NCBI GenBank assembly: GCA_027324025.1
Contig: DAHVYW010000010.1
Span: 1-26,823 of the forward strand
Reading direction: 5' to 3'
From: JAJZQD01 sp021847735
Lineage (GTDB): Bacteria > Bacillota > Thermincolia > Thermincolales > UBA2595
Length of the DNA stretch: 26,823 nt
The position numbers were made by a program, and so were the translations under genes. Below, piece after piece: positions 15,207-24,034 of this stretch. Under the pieces are notes generated by a model that worked only from the letters and a program-made list of their open reading frames with translations, searched no databases and was not told the DNA's origin. How positions within the stretch are numbered: position 1 is the first letter of the stretch; each line of letters begins with the position of its first letter.

Positions 15207-15353
15207 ATGAATGTAACCAAGGAGAATGATAACACTTACATTCTTGATGACCCGGCAAAAGCAACCGGCCTATTCTGGCGCGCCGCTAAATTGTTTTTAG
15301 GGGAGGTGGTCAGATTAGGTATGCTTGTTCCTGAACCCTTCCCGGTCAATTGA
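15207..15353 (+). CDS. Possible 48-residue protein in the cbiM leader
   Basis: ATG frame reading MNVTKENDNTYILDDPAKAT, then GLFWRAAKLFLGEVVRLGML and VPEPFPVN. It has a modest GAGG site 7 nt upstream. The TGA stop falls inside a terminator hairpin. It lies between the riboswitch terminator and cbiM, so it could be a real small gene or a leader peptide. I do not recognise the sequence. Confidence 0.35.
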   Translation: MNVTKENDNTYILDDPAKATGLFWRAAKLFLGEVVRLGMLVPEPFPVN

Positions 15354-15366
15354 TCGGGTTTTTTAT
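15341..15366 (+). terminator. Second terminator before cbiM
   Basis: CCCGGTC and GATCGGG pair around AATT and are followed by TTTTTT. It overlaps the end of the 48-codon frame and lies 45 nt before cbiM. It could be a second attenuator in the B12-controlled leader. Confidence 0.65.
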
Positions 15367-15410
15367 TTAGGAAAGTTACCATCAGAAGAATTGATAGGAG
15401 GAAAGATGTT

Positions 15411-16160
15411 ATGAAAACGAAGAAAACGGTTGTTTTAATGGTTGTTTACCTTCTTGGCGTAATGTTATTACTTCCACAAAACGCCTATGCCATGCATATC
15501 ATGGAAGGCTTCCTGCCAATGAACTGGGCAGGAATATGGTTCGCCCTGACCATTCCCTTTTTATTCCTGGGACTGCGTTCCATCCAAAAAACAATTCATA
15601 CCAACCCAAGCTTGAAAATGCTGCTGGGTTTGGCCGGAGCTTTTGCTTTTGTGTTGTCGTCCCTCAAAATTCCGTCGGTGACCGGTAGTTGTTCACACCC
15701 CACAGGAGTAGGACTGGGCGCTATTATGTTCGGACCAATGGCGATGGTTGTTTTGGGATGTATTGTCCTCATTTTTCAGGCAGTTTTACTTGCCCATGGT
15801 GGTATAACTACCTTGGGTGCCAATACTTTTTCGATGGGAGTAGTTGGCCCGATTGTCTCATATGTCGTCTACAGAATTGCCAAAAAACTGGGGGCACCTC
15901 TTTGGTTGTCAGTGTTTCTTGCCGCAGCTTTAGGAGACATGCTTACATATGTTACCACGTCGGTTCAACTTGCTTTGGCTTTTCCGGCCCAGTCCGGCGG
16001 CGTTATTGCTTCAATGGTCAAGTTTATGGGTGTCTTTGCCGTTACCCAGATACCGCTGGCTATTAGCGAAGGAATTTTAACAGTAGTAGTTTTTAATGTT
16101 TTGACAGCTTACAATAAGCAGGAACTTCGGGAGTTGTCAGTTCTGACAAAGGAGGTTTAG
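15411..16160 (+). CDS. cbiM: CbiM, cobalt ECF transporter substrate-binding membrane component
   Basis: 249 aa. An N-terminal signal sequence ends near PQNAYA, giving the mature end MHIMEGFLP, whose His and N-terminus bind Co(II). VTGSCSHPTGVGLGAIMFGP is the family signature. Six or more membrane helices. The start follows AGGAGGAAAG. First transporter gene behind the B12 riboswitch, followed by cbiN, cbiQ and cbiO with tight spacing. Confidence 0.97.
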   Translation: MKTKKTVVLMVVYLLGVMLLLPQNAYAMHIMEGFLPMNWAGIWFALTIPFLFLGLRSIQKTIHTNPSLKMLLGLAGAFAFVLSSLKIPSVTGSCSHPTGVGLGAIMFGPMAMVVLGCIVLIFQAVLLAHGGITTLGANTFSMGVVGPIVSYVVYRIAKKLGAPLWLSVFLAAALGDMLTYVTTSVQLALAFPAQSGGVIASMVKFMGVFAVTQIPLAISEGILTVVVFNVLTAYNKQELRELSVLTKEV

Positions 16161-16162
16161 CC

Positions 16163-16459
16163 ATGAAAAAAAATCTGGTTCTCATTGGGATTGTTGTGAT
16201 ATTAGCTATAATACCTTTCTTCGTTCAAAAAGGGGCTGAATTTGGGGGCGCTGACGGGCAGGCCGAAAAAGTTATTACACAGATTAACCCGGATTATAAA
16301 CCATGGTTTACTTCGTTCTGGGAGCCTCCCAGCGGTGAGATAGAAAGCCTGCTGTTTTCTGTACAGGCTGCGCTGGGCGCCGGTTTCGTCGGTTATTTCA
16401 TTGGCTACAGCAAGGGAAAGAAATCCAGGGAAGAGGGCAGTTCCAATGCTGAACATTGA
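16163..16459 (+). CDS. cbiN: CbiN, small cobalt transporter subunit
   Basis: 98 aa with two membrane helices (LVLIGIVVILAIIPFFV and LLFSVQAALGAGFVGYFIGY) around the outside loop PDYKPWFTSFWEPPSGEIESL, the conserved part of CbiN that loads cobalt into CbiM. It starts 2 nt after cbiM and overlaps cbiQ by 14 nt. Confidence 0.95.
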   Translation: MKKNLVLIGIVVILAIIPFFVQKGAEFGGADGQAEKVITQINPDYKPWFTSFWEPPSGEIESLLFSVQAALGAGFVGYFIGYSKGKKSREEGSSNAEH

Positions 16460-17237
16460 CGGGTTCGCATACTCTAATAAGTTGCGCCATGTTCATCCTC
16501 TGGAAAAAGCAGGGTTTGCCTTTATGACGATGTTCCTGTGTCTAGGTTTTTCTTTACCTGTAATTTCAGGCATCGTGATTCTTTTAATGGCTATTGCGAT
16601 AGTGGGACTCGCCGGTATTCCTGGCAAAGTATATTTCAGATTGATGTCGCTGCCTTTTTCGTTTTTGTTGATAGGTGTATTGACCGTTGCCGTTTCTGTT
16701 TCGACCCAAGGGTTGGGGGCGGGGCGGCTTGCAGGGATAACCATATTGGGAATAACTGTCGGCCTTACATATAATGGTCTGATAACGGCTGGAGGGTTGT
16801 TATTTAAATCATTGGGTGCAGTCTCTTGTCTGTATTTTCTTTCGCTAACTACTCCAGCCGTAGAAATGGTAGCTATTATGAGGAAATTAAAATTTCCTTC
16901 CCTTTTTATAGAATTGACCGACTTAATATACCGGTTTATCTTTGTTATGCTGGCAACAGCAGACGACATCTATACCAGCCAGTCTTCCCGCTGGGGTTAT
17001 GCTTCATTGAAAAATTCAATGAAATCTCTCGGACAATTGACTGCTGCCTTATTTGTAAAAGCCCTCCACCGTTCCCAGGCGTTATTCACTGCTTTGTCCT
17101 CCAGAGGTTATACCGGACAGTTAAATGTTTTAACACCTGAATACACTGTTTCTGTAAACAATATATTTCTCATTGCTATCGTAGAATCTACTTTAGTCGT
17201 TACAGCAATCTTACTGGAGGTGGGGAAAATTGGGTGA
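16446..17237 (+). CDS. cbiQ: CbiQ, ECF transporter transmembrane coupling protein
   Basis: 263 aa from MLNIDGFAYSNKLRHVHPLEK, the normal CbiQ start; a longer frame to 16401 lies within cbiN. Five to six membrane helices. The coupling motif region SSRWGYASLKNSMKSLG and the later ALSSRGYTG are the T-component signatures that contact the ATPase. Confidence 0.95.
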   Translation: MLNIDGFAYSNKLRHVHPLEKAGFAFMTMFLCLGFSLPVISGIVILLMAIAIVGLAGIPGKVYFRLMSLPFSFLLIGVLTVAVSVSTQGLGAGRLAGITILGITVGLTYNGLITAGGLLFKSLGAVSCLYFLSLTTPAVEMVAIMRKLKFPSLFIELTDLIYRFIFVMLATADDIYTSQSSRWGYASLKNSMKSLGQLTAALFVKALHRSQALFTALSSRGYTGQLNVLTPEYTVSVNNIFLIAIVESTLVVTAILLEVGKIG

Positions 17238-18162
17238 TTATATTCTTGAGGCGGAGAATCTTAACTACAGTTATCCTGATGGAACCCAAGCTTTAAAAAA
17301 CTTATGTTTAAAGATTCCCAAGGGTCAAAAAACAGCCGTACTGGGCTCCAATGGAGCGGGGAAGTCCACTCTTTTTCTTCACTTTAACGGTATTTTAAAA
17401 CCCAAGAGCGGCACAGTAAGATTTAATGGTAAAGATGTCAGTTATGACAGGAAACCACTGTTGGAATTACGGAAAAACGTTGGGATTGTATTTCAGGACC
17501 CAGACAGTCAACTGTTTTCAGCCAGTGTTTATCAGGAGATTTCCTTTGGACCGCTAAATCTTGGATTAGCCGAAAAAACGGTTAGGGACCGGGTCGAGCA
17601 GGCAATGACTGCCACCGGGATTAATGAACTGAAGGACAGACCTACCCACATGTTGAGTTACGGGCAGAAAAAGAGAGTGACCATTGCGGATATATTGGCC
17701 ATGGAACCCCAGGTGCTTATTTGTGACGAACCGACTGCGTGGCTTGACCCGAAACATGCTAAACAAACGGTCAAGTTGTTTAATGAAATTAGCAAAAATG
17801 GCACTACTGTCATCCTTTCGACCCACGATGTGGATTTGGCCTACTCCTGGGCTGATTATGTATTTATCGTGAGTGACGGTAGGGTAATCGGAGAAGGAAC
17901 TCCAGCCAATGTTTTTAGAGATGATATTCTTATCCGGAAAGCTGACCTCGACAGGCCGTGGTTAGTGGATGTATATGATTTGTTCGTTAAAAAAGGATGT
18001 CTATCAAAGAAAACACCTTTACCCCGTAATAAAGAAGAACTTTTTGACTTAATGCTTAATCACGGTACACACGGAGGGAAACAAGAAAACTATGATTATT
18101 GTACTTTCGGGAACACGGGAAGGGAGAGAGATAAGTTCATTGCTGGCCGGAAATGGCTATGA
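17230..18162 (+). CDS. cbiO: CbiO, cobalt ECF transporter ATPase
   Basis: 310 aa, TTG start overlapping cbiQ by 8 nt. Walker A GSNGAGKST, Q-loop FQDPDSQLFSASV, signature LSYGQKKRVTIA, Walker B LICDEPTAWLD and H-loop STHDV are all present. The last 23 codons run on into cobK (71-nt overlap) and look unlike CbiO, so the original stop was probably lost and the tail is non-native. Confidence 0.96.
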   Translation: MGDYILEAENLNYSYPDGTQALKNLCLKIPKGQKTAVLGSNGAGKSTLFLHFNGILKPKSGTVRFNGKDVSYDRKPLLELRKNVGIVFQDPDSQLFSASVYQEISFGPLNLGLAEKTVRDRVEQAMTATGINELKDRPTHMLSYGQKKRVTIADILAMEPQVLICDEPTAWLDPKHAKQTVKLFNEISKNGTTVILSTHDVDLAYSWADYVFIVSDGRVIGEGTPANVFRDDILIRKADLDRPWLVDVYDLFVKKGCLSKKTPLPRNKEELFDLMLNHGTHGGKQENYDYCTFGNTGRERDKFIAGRKWL

Positions 18163-18871
18163 AGTTCAGTCGGTAACTGCCGTCGAACATGGTTCGCGTA
18201 TTATTGTCCACAATACTTCAATGGCAGTTGTTGAAGAATATTCCGTAGAGGGCGGGTTGGAAACGGTCTTTAATAGCAGGGCAGTCCGTATGGTCATAGA
18301 CGTAACCCGTCCTTTCCCCGAGGGCATTTCCACGTTAGCTAAAGAATTGTGCCGAAAAAACAATATTAAATATGTCAGGTTTGTCAGGGACGAAGTGGAC
18401 TTGCCGGAAAGCCCTCTGCTTTTTCCTGTTTACTCATGGGAAGAAGCTGCTCAAAAGGCTGCTGAATTAGGTAACACAATTTTTTTAACGACGGGTAGTT
18501 ATAACCTGGAATTGTTTCTAAAACATCCCAGTATGACAGGAAAGCGTATAGTAGTTCGCGTGTTGCCTGACCACCGGGTGATTGAAGCAGTCCAATCATT
18601 AGGGATTATCCCAAGGGACATAGTAGCAATGCAAGGCCCTTTTTCCAAAGACATGAACCGAATTACCTTTAAAATGTATAATGCTTCAGTAATTGTAACA
18701 AAAGATAGTGGTCGGGTTGGTGGCACAGACAGTAAAATTTCTGCGGCTCTTGGCTTAAAGATTCCGGTAGTTATTATAAAACGTTCCAAGTTGCTGGAGA
18801 AAGACGGAGATACAGTACTTACGTATGAACAGGTATTAGAGAAAGTTGCATTTTTGCTTAAAACGCCTTGA
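18092..18871 (+). CDS. cobK: Precorrin-6A / cobalt-precorrin-6A reductase (CobK/CbiJ)
   Basis: 259 aa. Reduces the corrin ring during cobalamin synthesis with NAD(P)H. Shows the N-terminal IIVLSGTREGREIS, VIDVTRPFP, MQGPFSKDMNRI and VTKDSGRVGGTDSKI then SAALGLKIPVVII, all family landmarks. The ATG follows GGAGGG. It shares the cobalt transporter transcript, linking cobalt uptake to its use. Confidence 0.93.
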   Translation: MIIVLSGTREGREISSLLAGNGYEVQSVTAVEHGSRIIVHNTSMAVVEEYSVEGGLETVFNSRAVRMVIDVTRPFPEGISTLAKELCRKNNIKYVRFVRDEVDLPESPLLFPVYSWEEAAQKAAELGNTIFLTTGSYNLELFLKHPSMTGKRIVVRVLPDHRVIEAVQSLGIIPRDIVAMQGPFSKDMNRITFKMYNASVIVTKDSGRVGGTDSKISAALGLKIPVVIIKRSKLLEKDGDTVLTYEQVLEKVAFLLKTP

Positions 18872-18896
18872 TAAGTTTTGACATTTGAATTCTTAG

Positions 18897-18936
18897 TTTG
18901 GTGCCAGCTACAACTGGCATCAAAGCCCTCTTTTTC
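18897..18936 (+). terminator. Terminator of the cbi operon
   Basis: TTTGGTGCCAG (18897-18907) and CTGGCATCAAA (18914-18924) make an 11-bp stem with a 6-nt loop, followed by a T-rich tract. It falls 25 nt after the cobK stop. Confidence 0.75.
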
Positions 18937-18996
18937 TGTGTTTCTCATGCTGCGAAGTTTAGGTATCTTAAAAAAGGAAGAAAAGTAAGTGAGTTA

Positions 18997-20064
18997 ATGA
19001 GTAGAGTAAAAATATATCCAATGGTTCAAGCTATTTTAGCCTCTGTTTTATTTGGTGCAAGTGCACCAATTGCCAAACTACTTTTAGGTCAAATTGAACC
19101 TGTTGTTTTGGCGGCTTTTTTATATCTTGGCAGCGGGATTGGTTTGTTATTATTTAAAGGCTTACGACGAATGTGGCTCAATTGCAAAGATGCCGAAGCA
19201 AAAATAAGTTCAACTGATATTCCCTGGATTATTGGTGCTATCTTAACTGGTGGGGTTTTAGCACCAATAATCCTAATGTTTGGCTTGCGTAACACTCCTG
19301 CTTCCACGGCTTCATTACTTTTGAATTTTGAGGGTGTTGCCACTACTTTAATCGCATACCTTGTTTTTAAAGAAGCGGTTGGTAAACGTATTTGGTTGGC
19401 GGTCGCATCCATAACAACCGCAAGCATTATACTTTCTTGGAATACAGGTGGCGGGTGGGGTTTTTCTTTAGGTGCTGCAGGTGTAATTGGCGCTTGTATT
19501 CTTTGGGGAATGGATAATAATTTTACGTGTAATATTTCAGCAAAAGACCCGCTTGTAATTGTAACAATAAAGGGTTTGGTAGCGGGCAGCTTTTCTTTGA
19601 TATTGGCCTTATTACTTCACAATAACTTACCCAATTTCAAAATCATACTATTGGCTATGCTATTTGGTTGTCTTAGCTATGGCTTGAGCATTATTCTGTT
19701 TATTCTCGCAATGAGAAATCTCGGAGCTGCAAGAACAAGTGCCCTTTTTGGTACTGCTCCGTTTGTAGGTGCGCTATTGTCATTTGTACTGTTTAGAGAT
19801 TTGCCGGGGATTCCGTTTTTTATTACACTACCTTTCATGGTTATAGGTGCTACCTTATTATTAAGTGAGGAACATACTCACAATCATTGTCATGATATGA
19901 TTAAGCACGAACATCGTCATAGCCATGATGATTGTCATCATACGCATCACCACTCCGGTGAGGTTGTTTTGGTCAATGATTGCCATTCGCATTTTCACAT
20001 TCATGAAGCTATTGAACACTGTCATCATCATACTCCTGACATTCATCATTGGCACGACCATTAA
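18997..20064 (+). CDS. EamA/DMT-family transporter with a histidine-rich tail
   Basis: 355 aa from MSRVKIYPMVQAILASVLFG, after AAGGAAG; the longer frame to 18898 crosses a terminator stem. Ten membrane helices with two EamA repeats (LFGASAPIAKLL, and LNFEGVATTLIAYLVFKEAV). The last 60 residues are exceptionally rich in His (HTHNHCHD, HEHRHSHDDCHHTHHHS, HCHHHTPDIHHWHDH), suggesting binding of nickel, cobalt or zinc on the cytoplasmic side. It lies next to the cobalt/B12 operon, which makes a metal role plausible. Substrate not known. Confidence 0.88.
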   Translation: MSRVKIYPMVQAILASVLFGASAPIAKLLLGQIEPVVLAAFLYLGSGIGLLLFKGLRRMWLNCKDAEAKISSTDIPWIIGAILTGGVLAPIILMFGLRNTPASTASLLLNFEGVATTLIAYLVFKEAVGKRIWLAVASITTASIILSWNTGGGWGFSLGAAGVIGACILWGMDNNFTCNISAKDPLVIVTIKGLVAGSFSLILALLLHNNLPNFKIILLAMLFGCLSYGLSIILFILAMRNLGAARTSALFGTAPFVGALLSFVLFRDLPGIPFFITLPFMVIGATLLLSEEHTHNHCHDMIKHEHRHSHDDCHHTHHHSGEVVLVNDCHSHFHIHEAIEHCHHHTPDIHHWHDH

Positions 20065-20185
20065 AAAGTTAATTACTCGGAGCTAAATTTGGTTTAGTAA
20101 GTAGCTAGTGTTTAATCCGAAGGGCGGGAAATTACTTAATTTTGTTTATCACTGGTTTCTGTGTATAAAAATTGAATGAAATGCA

Positions 20186-20217
20186 AACGAGAGAGCAATT
20201 ACGCTCCCTCGTTTTTT
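20186..20217 (+). terminator. Terminator after the DMT gene
   Basis: AACGAG-A-GAGC pairs with GCTC-C-CTCGTT and is followed by TTTTTT. A TTGTTT-16 nt-TATAAA promoter-like pair lies just before it (near 20146-20173), so a short RNA could be made here. Nothing else was found in 20065-20303. Confidence 0.75.
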
Positions 20218-20303
20218 ATTTGAGTAGGCAGCAACTGTAATAAATAACGGCGGGAAATTTCGGGAACAATTAAATTAATCAAAAATAAAGGAGTTGTTCA
20301 AGT

Positions 20304-22308
20304 ATGATTGTTAAAACCGATAGAGAACCTAACCGCTTAATTAACGAGAAGTCACCTTACCTTTTACAACACGCTCACAACCCTGTGAACTGGTATCCTT
20401 GGGGTGAGGAAGCATTTGATAAAGCGAAAAAGGAGGATAAGGCTGTGTTCTTATCAATTGGATACTCGTAGGTGGCATCTTTCGACATGCCATTGGTGCC
20501 ATGTCATGGAACGCGAATCCTTTGAAGATGAAGAAGTTGCAAAAATATTAAACGAAGATTACGTTTCAATAAAAGTAGACCGCGAGGAACGCCCCGATAT
20601 AGATACTATCTATATGGCAGTTTGCCAAGCGATGACAGGCCATGGAGGATGGCCCATGACTGTTATTATGACCCCCGACAAAAAGCCGTTTTTCGCCGGG
20701 ACTTACTTCCCAAAGGAAAGCTCCCGGGGGATGCCAGGGCTAATGAACATATTGCAACAGATTGCTGATATGTGGAAAACGGACAAGGATAGGATTATTG
20801 GTTCCGGCGAAGAAGTCGCCGAAGCGGTCCGGACATCGATGTTTAAACACGAAGCCGGAGAAGTGACAGAAAATGCCCTCCACAGGGCCTTCAGGTATTT
20901 TGAAGATTCCTTTGATAGCAAATTTGGAGGTTTTGGACGTGCACCAAAGTTTCCGACACCACATAATCTGATGCTTCTGCTACGGTACTGGCAACTTACA
21001 GGCCAAAGCAAGTCCCTTGAAATGGTGGAAAAGACCCTTGATTCAATGTACCTCGGCGGTATTTACGATCATGTCGGATTTGGTTTTTCTAGGTATTCTA
21101 CTGACCAAAAATGGCTAGTGCCACATTTTGAAAAAATGCTATATGATAATTCACTTTTAGTAATTGCTTACCTAGAAGCATATCAGGCTACAGGCAATGA
21201 GCGTTTCGCCAGGGTTGCCAGGGAAATATTCACCTACGTACAGCGTGATATGACTTCTCCAGAAGGAGCCTTTTATTCTGCGGAGGACGCTGATTCCGAG
21301 GGCGAAGAAGGTAAGTTTTATGTTTGGACCCAGGACGAAATAAAACAGGTTCTTGGGGAAGAACTTGGTAACAGATATTGTATGGCTTACAACATAACGA
21401 AGCATGGAAATTTTGAAGGTAAAAATATTCCTAACCTTATAGAAAACAGCTATGTTGATGGATTCGAAGATGCCAGGAAAAAGTTGTTTGAATACCGGGA
21501 ACAACGGGTGCATCCATTTAAGGATGACAAAATTTTAACCTCCTGGAATGGTCTGATGATCGTAGCATTGGCTTATGGTTCACGTGCTTTGGATGAACCA
21601 AAATATTCCAAGACGGCGGAACGGGCAGTTCAATTTATACTAAAACACTTGAGGAGAGATGATGGCCGTCTTATGGCCCGTTATCGCCATGGCGAAGCAG
21701 CGCATCTAGGGTATGTCGACGACTACGCGTTTCTTGTTTGGGGACTTATTGAACTCTACGAAGCAACCTTTAAGCATGAATACTTACAGCAGGCTCTTGA
21801 CCTGAATAAAGACATGCTGGAACTGTTCTGGGACAAGGATGGAGGCGGGTTGTTCCTTTACGGCTCAGATGCCGAAGCCTTGATAGCGAGGCCCAAGGAA
21901 TTATATGATGGCGCAATACCTTCCGGCAACTCTGTGGCTGCCGTTAACTTTATACGTTTGGCAAGACTTACAGGGGACAGGGATCTGGAAGAAACAACGG
22001 AATCGCAATTCAAAGCTTTCGGTGGCTCAGTTAATGAGATGCCCATGAGTCATACTCACTTTCTTATGGCAGCTTATTTGAATATTACACCGCCCATCGA
22101 TATCACTCTTGCGGGGGAACCGGGAAGAGATGACCTAATTCGGCTTACTGGAGTAATTAACAGTGGTTTCAGACCAAACATGGTTGTATCGTTAAATCAG
22201 CCTGGCAAAATTCCAGTTGATGGGAAGGCTGCTGCTTATATTTGTAAAGACTTCTCTTGTATGCCCCCGATAACTGATAACGAACAACTAGCAGAAATAC
22301 TTGACTGA
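20304..22308 (+). pseudogene. DUF255/YyaL-type thioredoxin-fold protein broken by a 16-bp insertion
   Basis: The natural start at 20304 (MIVKTDREPNRLINEKSPYL) has an AAAGGAG site. The frame runs 55 codons to FLSIGYS and hits TAG at 20469. Removing 16 bp (20469-20484, TAGGTGGCATCTTTCG) restores the family motif GYSTCHWCHVMERESFED with its CxxC. The rest, about 610 codons in the shifted frame to 22308, is intact, including GHGGWPMTV, GGFGRAPKFPTPHNLMLLLRY and the glycosidase-like (alpha/alpha)6 domain (SWNGLMIVALA). The insertion may be recent because no other damage is seen. Confidence 0.85.
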
Positions 22309-22578
22309 TAAAACTAACTATTTCAACAAATCAATACCGGAACCAGCCGTTACATCAAAAGGATGCATAATGTTTCTTCATCTGGGGGCTGACAGGCTGT
22401 TTTCCAACATTTATAATTTAAGCCTCTTCAGGGAATAAAAAGAACAAGGCTGTTGTTAGGAGAGTTTAAAAAGCAGCCGCAGCAAAAAGGCATCAACTCA
22501 ACCTTTATGAGTTCCAAATGGGCTCGCTGCAGAACGAGTATGTGGAACACGCCTATGAACGAATAGGGGGTAATTTCG
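22309..22578 (+). other. Intergenic region with no clear gene
   Basis: Short open frames only. One reads MSSKWARCRTSMWNTPMNE and ends at TAG 22566, without a convincing ribosome site. No promoter or terminator stands out. Confidence 0.4.
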
Positions 22579-23028
22579 TTGTTAAAAGACCGAATTTTGG
22601 CCGGAAGTGTCGCCGGCATGATAGCGACACTTGTCAAAGCTGTTCCCAACTTTATTCTTTGGAAGCTCGGGATTGTAAAATACCTGTATTTTCAAGTTGC
22701 CGCTTCCGCCCTGGTCACCCCACAGGATGTTAATACAACGTTAGGTTTGGTGGTTGGTTTCATCACCGATATTATCACAGGGGGAAGCCTTGGTTTACTG
22801 ATTGTATTCTTGTTCAGGTATACCGGGCGAGACTACTGGTGGTATAAAGGGCTGATTGTCGGGAACCTGATTTGGCTTTGGGGTCTGGGTGAATTAATTA
22901 ATTTTGGGGCAGCCCGAATTATCCCTCTCCAGCCGGCATTCCGCCTTGCCTCCTTAGTCGACCACCAAATATTTGGGCTCACAGCCACATACCTGATAGT
23001 AAAATGGTATCCCCGGAACGAAAAGTAG
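22579..23028 (+). CDS. Small membrane protein of unknown function
   Basis: 149 aa, TTG start 9 nt after a GGGGG site. Three to four hydrophobic segments (LAGSVAGMIATLVKAVPNFILW, LVVGFITDIITGGSLGLLIVFLF, LIVGNLIWLWGLGELINF, IFGLTATYLIVKWY). It resembles small membrane proteins of Peptococcaceae. No enzyme motif. Followed directly by the first palindromic repeat. Confidence 0.75.
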   Translation: MLKDRILAGSVAGMIATLVKAVPNFILWKLGIVKYLYFQVAASALVTPQDVNTTLGLVVGFITDIITGGSLGLLIVFLFRYTGRDYWWYKGLIVGNLIWLWGLGELINFGAARIIPLQPAFRLASLVDHQIFGLTATYLIVKWYPRNEK

Positions 23029-23039
23029 GAACGCGTACT

Positions 23040-23159
23040 AAAAGAGGCAGGTATGTTCCTTCGAGCGGCAACAACGCCCGTTGGCAAACCAATCCCGCTT
23101 ACGCGGGAAGGTTTGCCGACGGGCGTCAGACCGCTCTCCGGAACACACCTGCCTCTTTT
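23040..23159. repeat. Palindromic repeat element, copy 1 (120 bp)
   Basis: Outer arms AAAAGAGGCAGGTATGTTCC and GGAACACACCTGCCTCTTTT are 19/20 complementary. An inner stem pairs GCCCGTTGGCAAACC with GGTTTGCCGACGGGC, with a CCCGC/GCGGG tip. The whole element folds into one long hairpin. A related copy is at 24428-24593. Confidence 0.85.
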
Positions 23160-23170
23160 GGTAAAACGAT

Positions 23171-23213
23171 AAAGAAAAAAAGATGAAGCTGTCCTAATCT
23201 ATTTTAGGACAGC
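23171..23213 (-). terminator. Terminator of the cytochrome gene
   Basis: GCTGTCCTAA pairs perfectly with TTAGGACAGC (10-bp stem). On the minus strand a T-rich tract follows. It is 11 nt after the cytochrome stop. Confidence 0.7.
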
Positions 23214-23223
23214 CCCTTTGTCA

Positions 23224-23865
23224 TTACGGTGTAGGAGTTGGTAGCTCCTCTGGCGTTTGGCTGGTTTTGGGTTGAGCCTGCTCGCTGCGCTGTTTGGCAG
23301 GTTTGGTTGGCTGCACCGTTTTGGGTGGGGTTAATTTTTTGGGTTCCGTTGCCGGACCCGGTACTGATTTTGGTTCAACAGGCTTTTCGGCAGCGGTCCC
23401 TGATCGGTATCCCGCCAGGGGATAACCTTTAATCCCGGATACCCCGTTGGTCTCCACGGTATGACAGGAAAAGCACTGGCCTTTCATTTTGGTATAAAAA
23501 AGCCCGCTTCCCCAGTGGGTTTTATGAATACCCCGGAAAAACCGTTTATACAGGTCATAGTTCTTTTGGGCTTCGTGACAGGCATAGCAAGCATTGACGC
23601 TTGTTTCTTTTACTTCCGGGTGACCCGAAATTCTACGCACATAAGCCGATAACGAGCGGTCAACATCTGCCGTTTTTTTGTGACAGGAAACGCAGCCGTT
23701 TTCGTAAGAATCTCTGCCTGCCGCTTCCATCAGGTTAGCTGCCGCCGGGGGTTTAACCGGATTCGGGGAAGCGGGCTTCCTGACAGCACTCTTCTGGCAG
23801 CCGGCAATAACCAAAATTGGAATCAGTAATAGTAGTGTTAAAGGTACAATCCGACGATACATCAA
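23224..23865 (-). CDS. Three-heme c-type cytochrome lipoprotein
   Basis: 213 aa. A lipoprotein signal (LLLLIPILVIAGC, lipobox Cys at residue 22) places it on the outer face of the membrane. Three CxxCH heme sites are seen: CVSCH, CYACH, CFSCH, with other His residues (HPE, HKTHWG) as possible distal ligands. The last 60 residues are Pro/Lys/Thr-rich (a cell-wall-spanning type linker). It is likely an electron carrier at the cell surface of an anaerobe. Monocistronic, with a terminator. Confidence 0.9.
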   Translation of the reverse strand: MMYRRIVPLTLLLLIPILVIAGCQKSAVRKPASPNPVKPPAAANLMEAAGRDSYENGCVSCHKKTADVDRSLSAYVRRISGHPEVKETSVNACYACHEAQKNYDLYKRFFRGIHKTHWGSGLFYTKMKGQCFSCHTVETNGVSGIKGYPLAGYRSGTAAEKPVEPKSVPGPATEPKKLTPPKTVQPTKPAKQRSEQAQPKTSQTPEELPTPTP

Positions 23866-23956
23866 TATACCTCCTTTTGGTTTTTATCTAGTTTCTCCGG
23901 TCTTTCGGAATTAATGCTAATTACCGGTAATTTCGATTTGATGAATAACGGTAGGC

Positions 23957-24014
23957 AGCTCAAGTATAATTTTTTAAAAATAAATAATACTAAACTTGAG
24001 CTTTAAAAAATTAT
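23957..24014. repeat. Interleaved inverted repeats before the Gln-rich gene
   Basis: Two perfect inverted pairs are interlocked: AGCTCAAGT (23957-23965) with ACTTGAGCT (23994-24002), and ATAATTTTTTAAA (23966-23978) with TTTAAAAAATTAT (24002-24014). The order a-b-a'-b' is pseudoknot-like in RNA, or two overlapping operators in DNA. It ends just before the ribosome site of the next gene. Confidence 0.7.
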
Positions 24015-24034
24015 TTTGGAGGTGTTCTATCCTA

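Noticed and set aside
20404..20484. Start of the DUF255 protein at 20404
   Set aside because: This GTG is out of frame with the native N-terminus; it is only open because of the 16-bp insertion.
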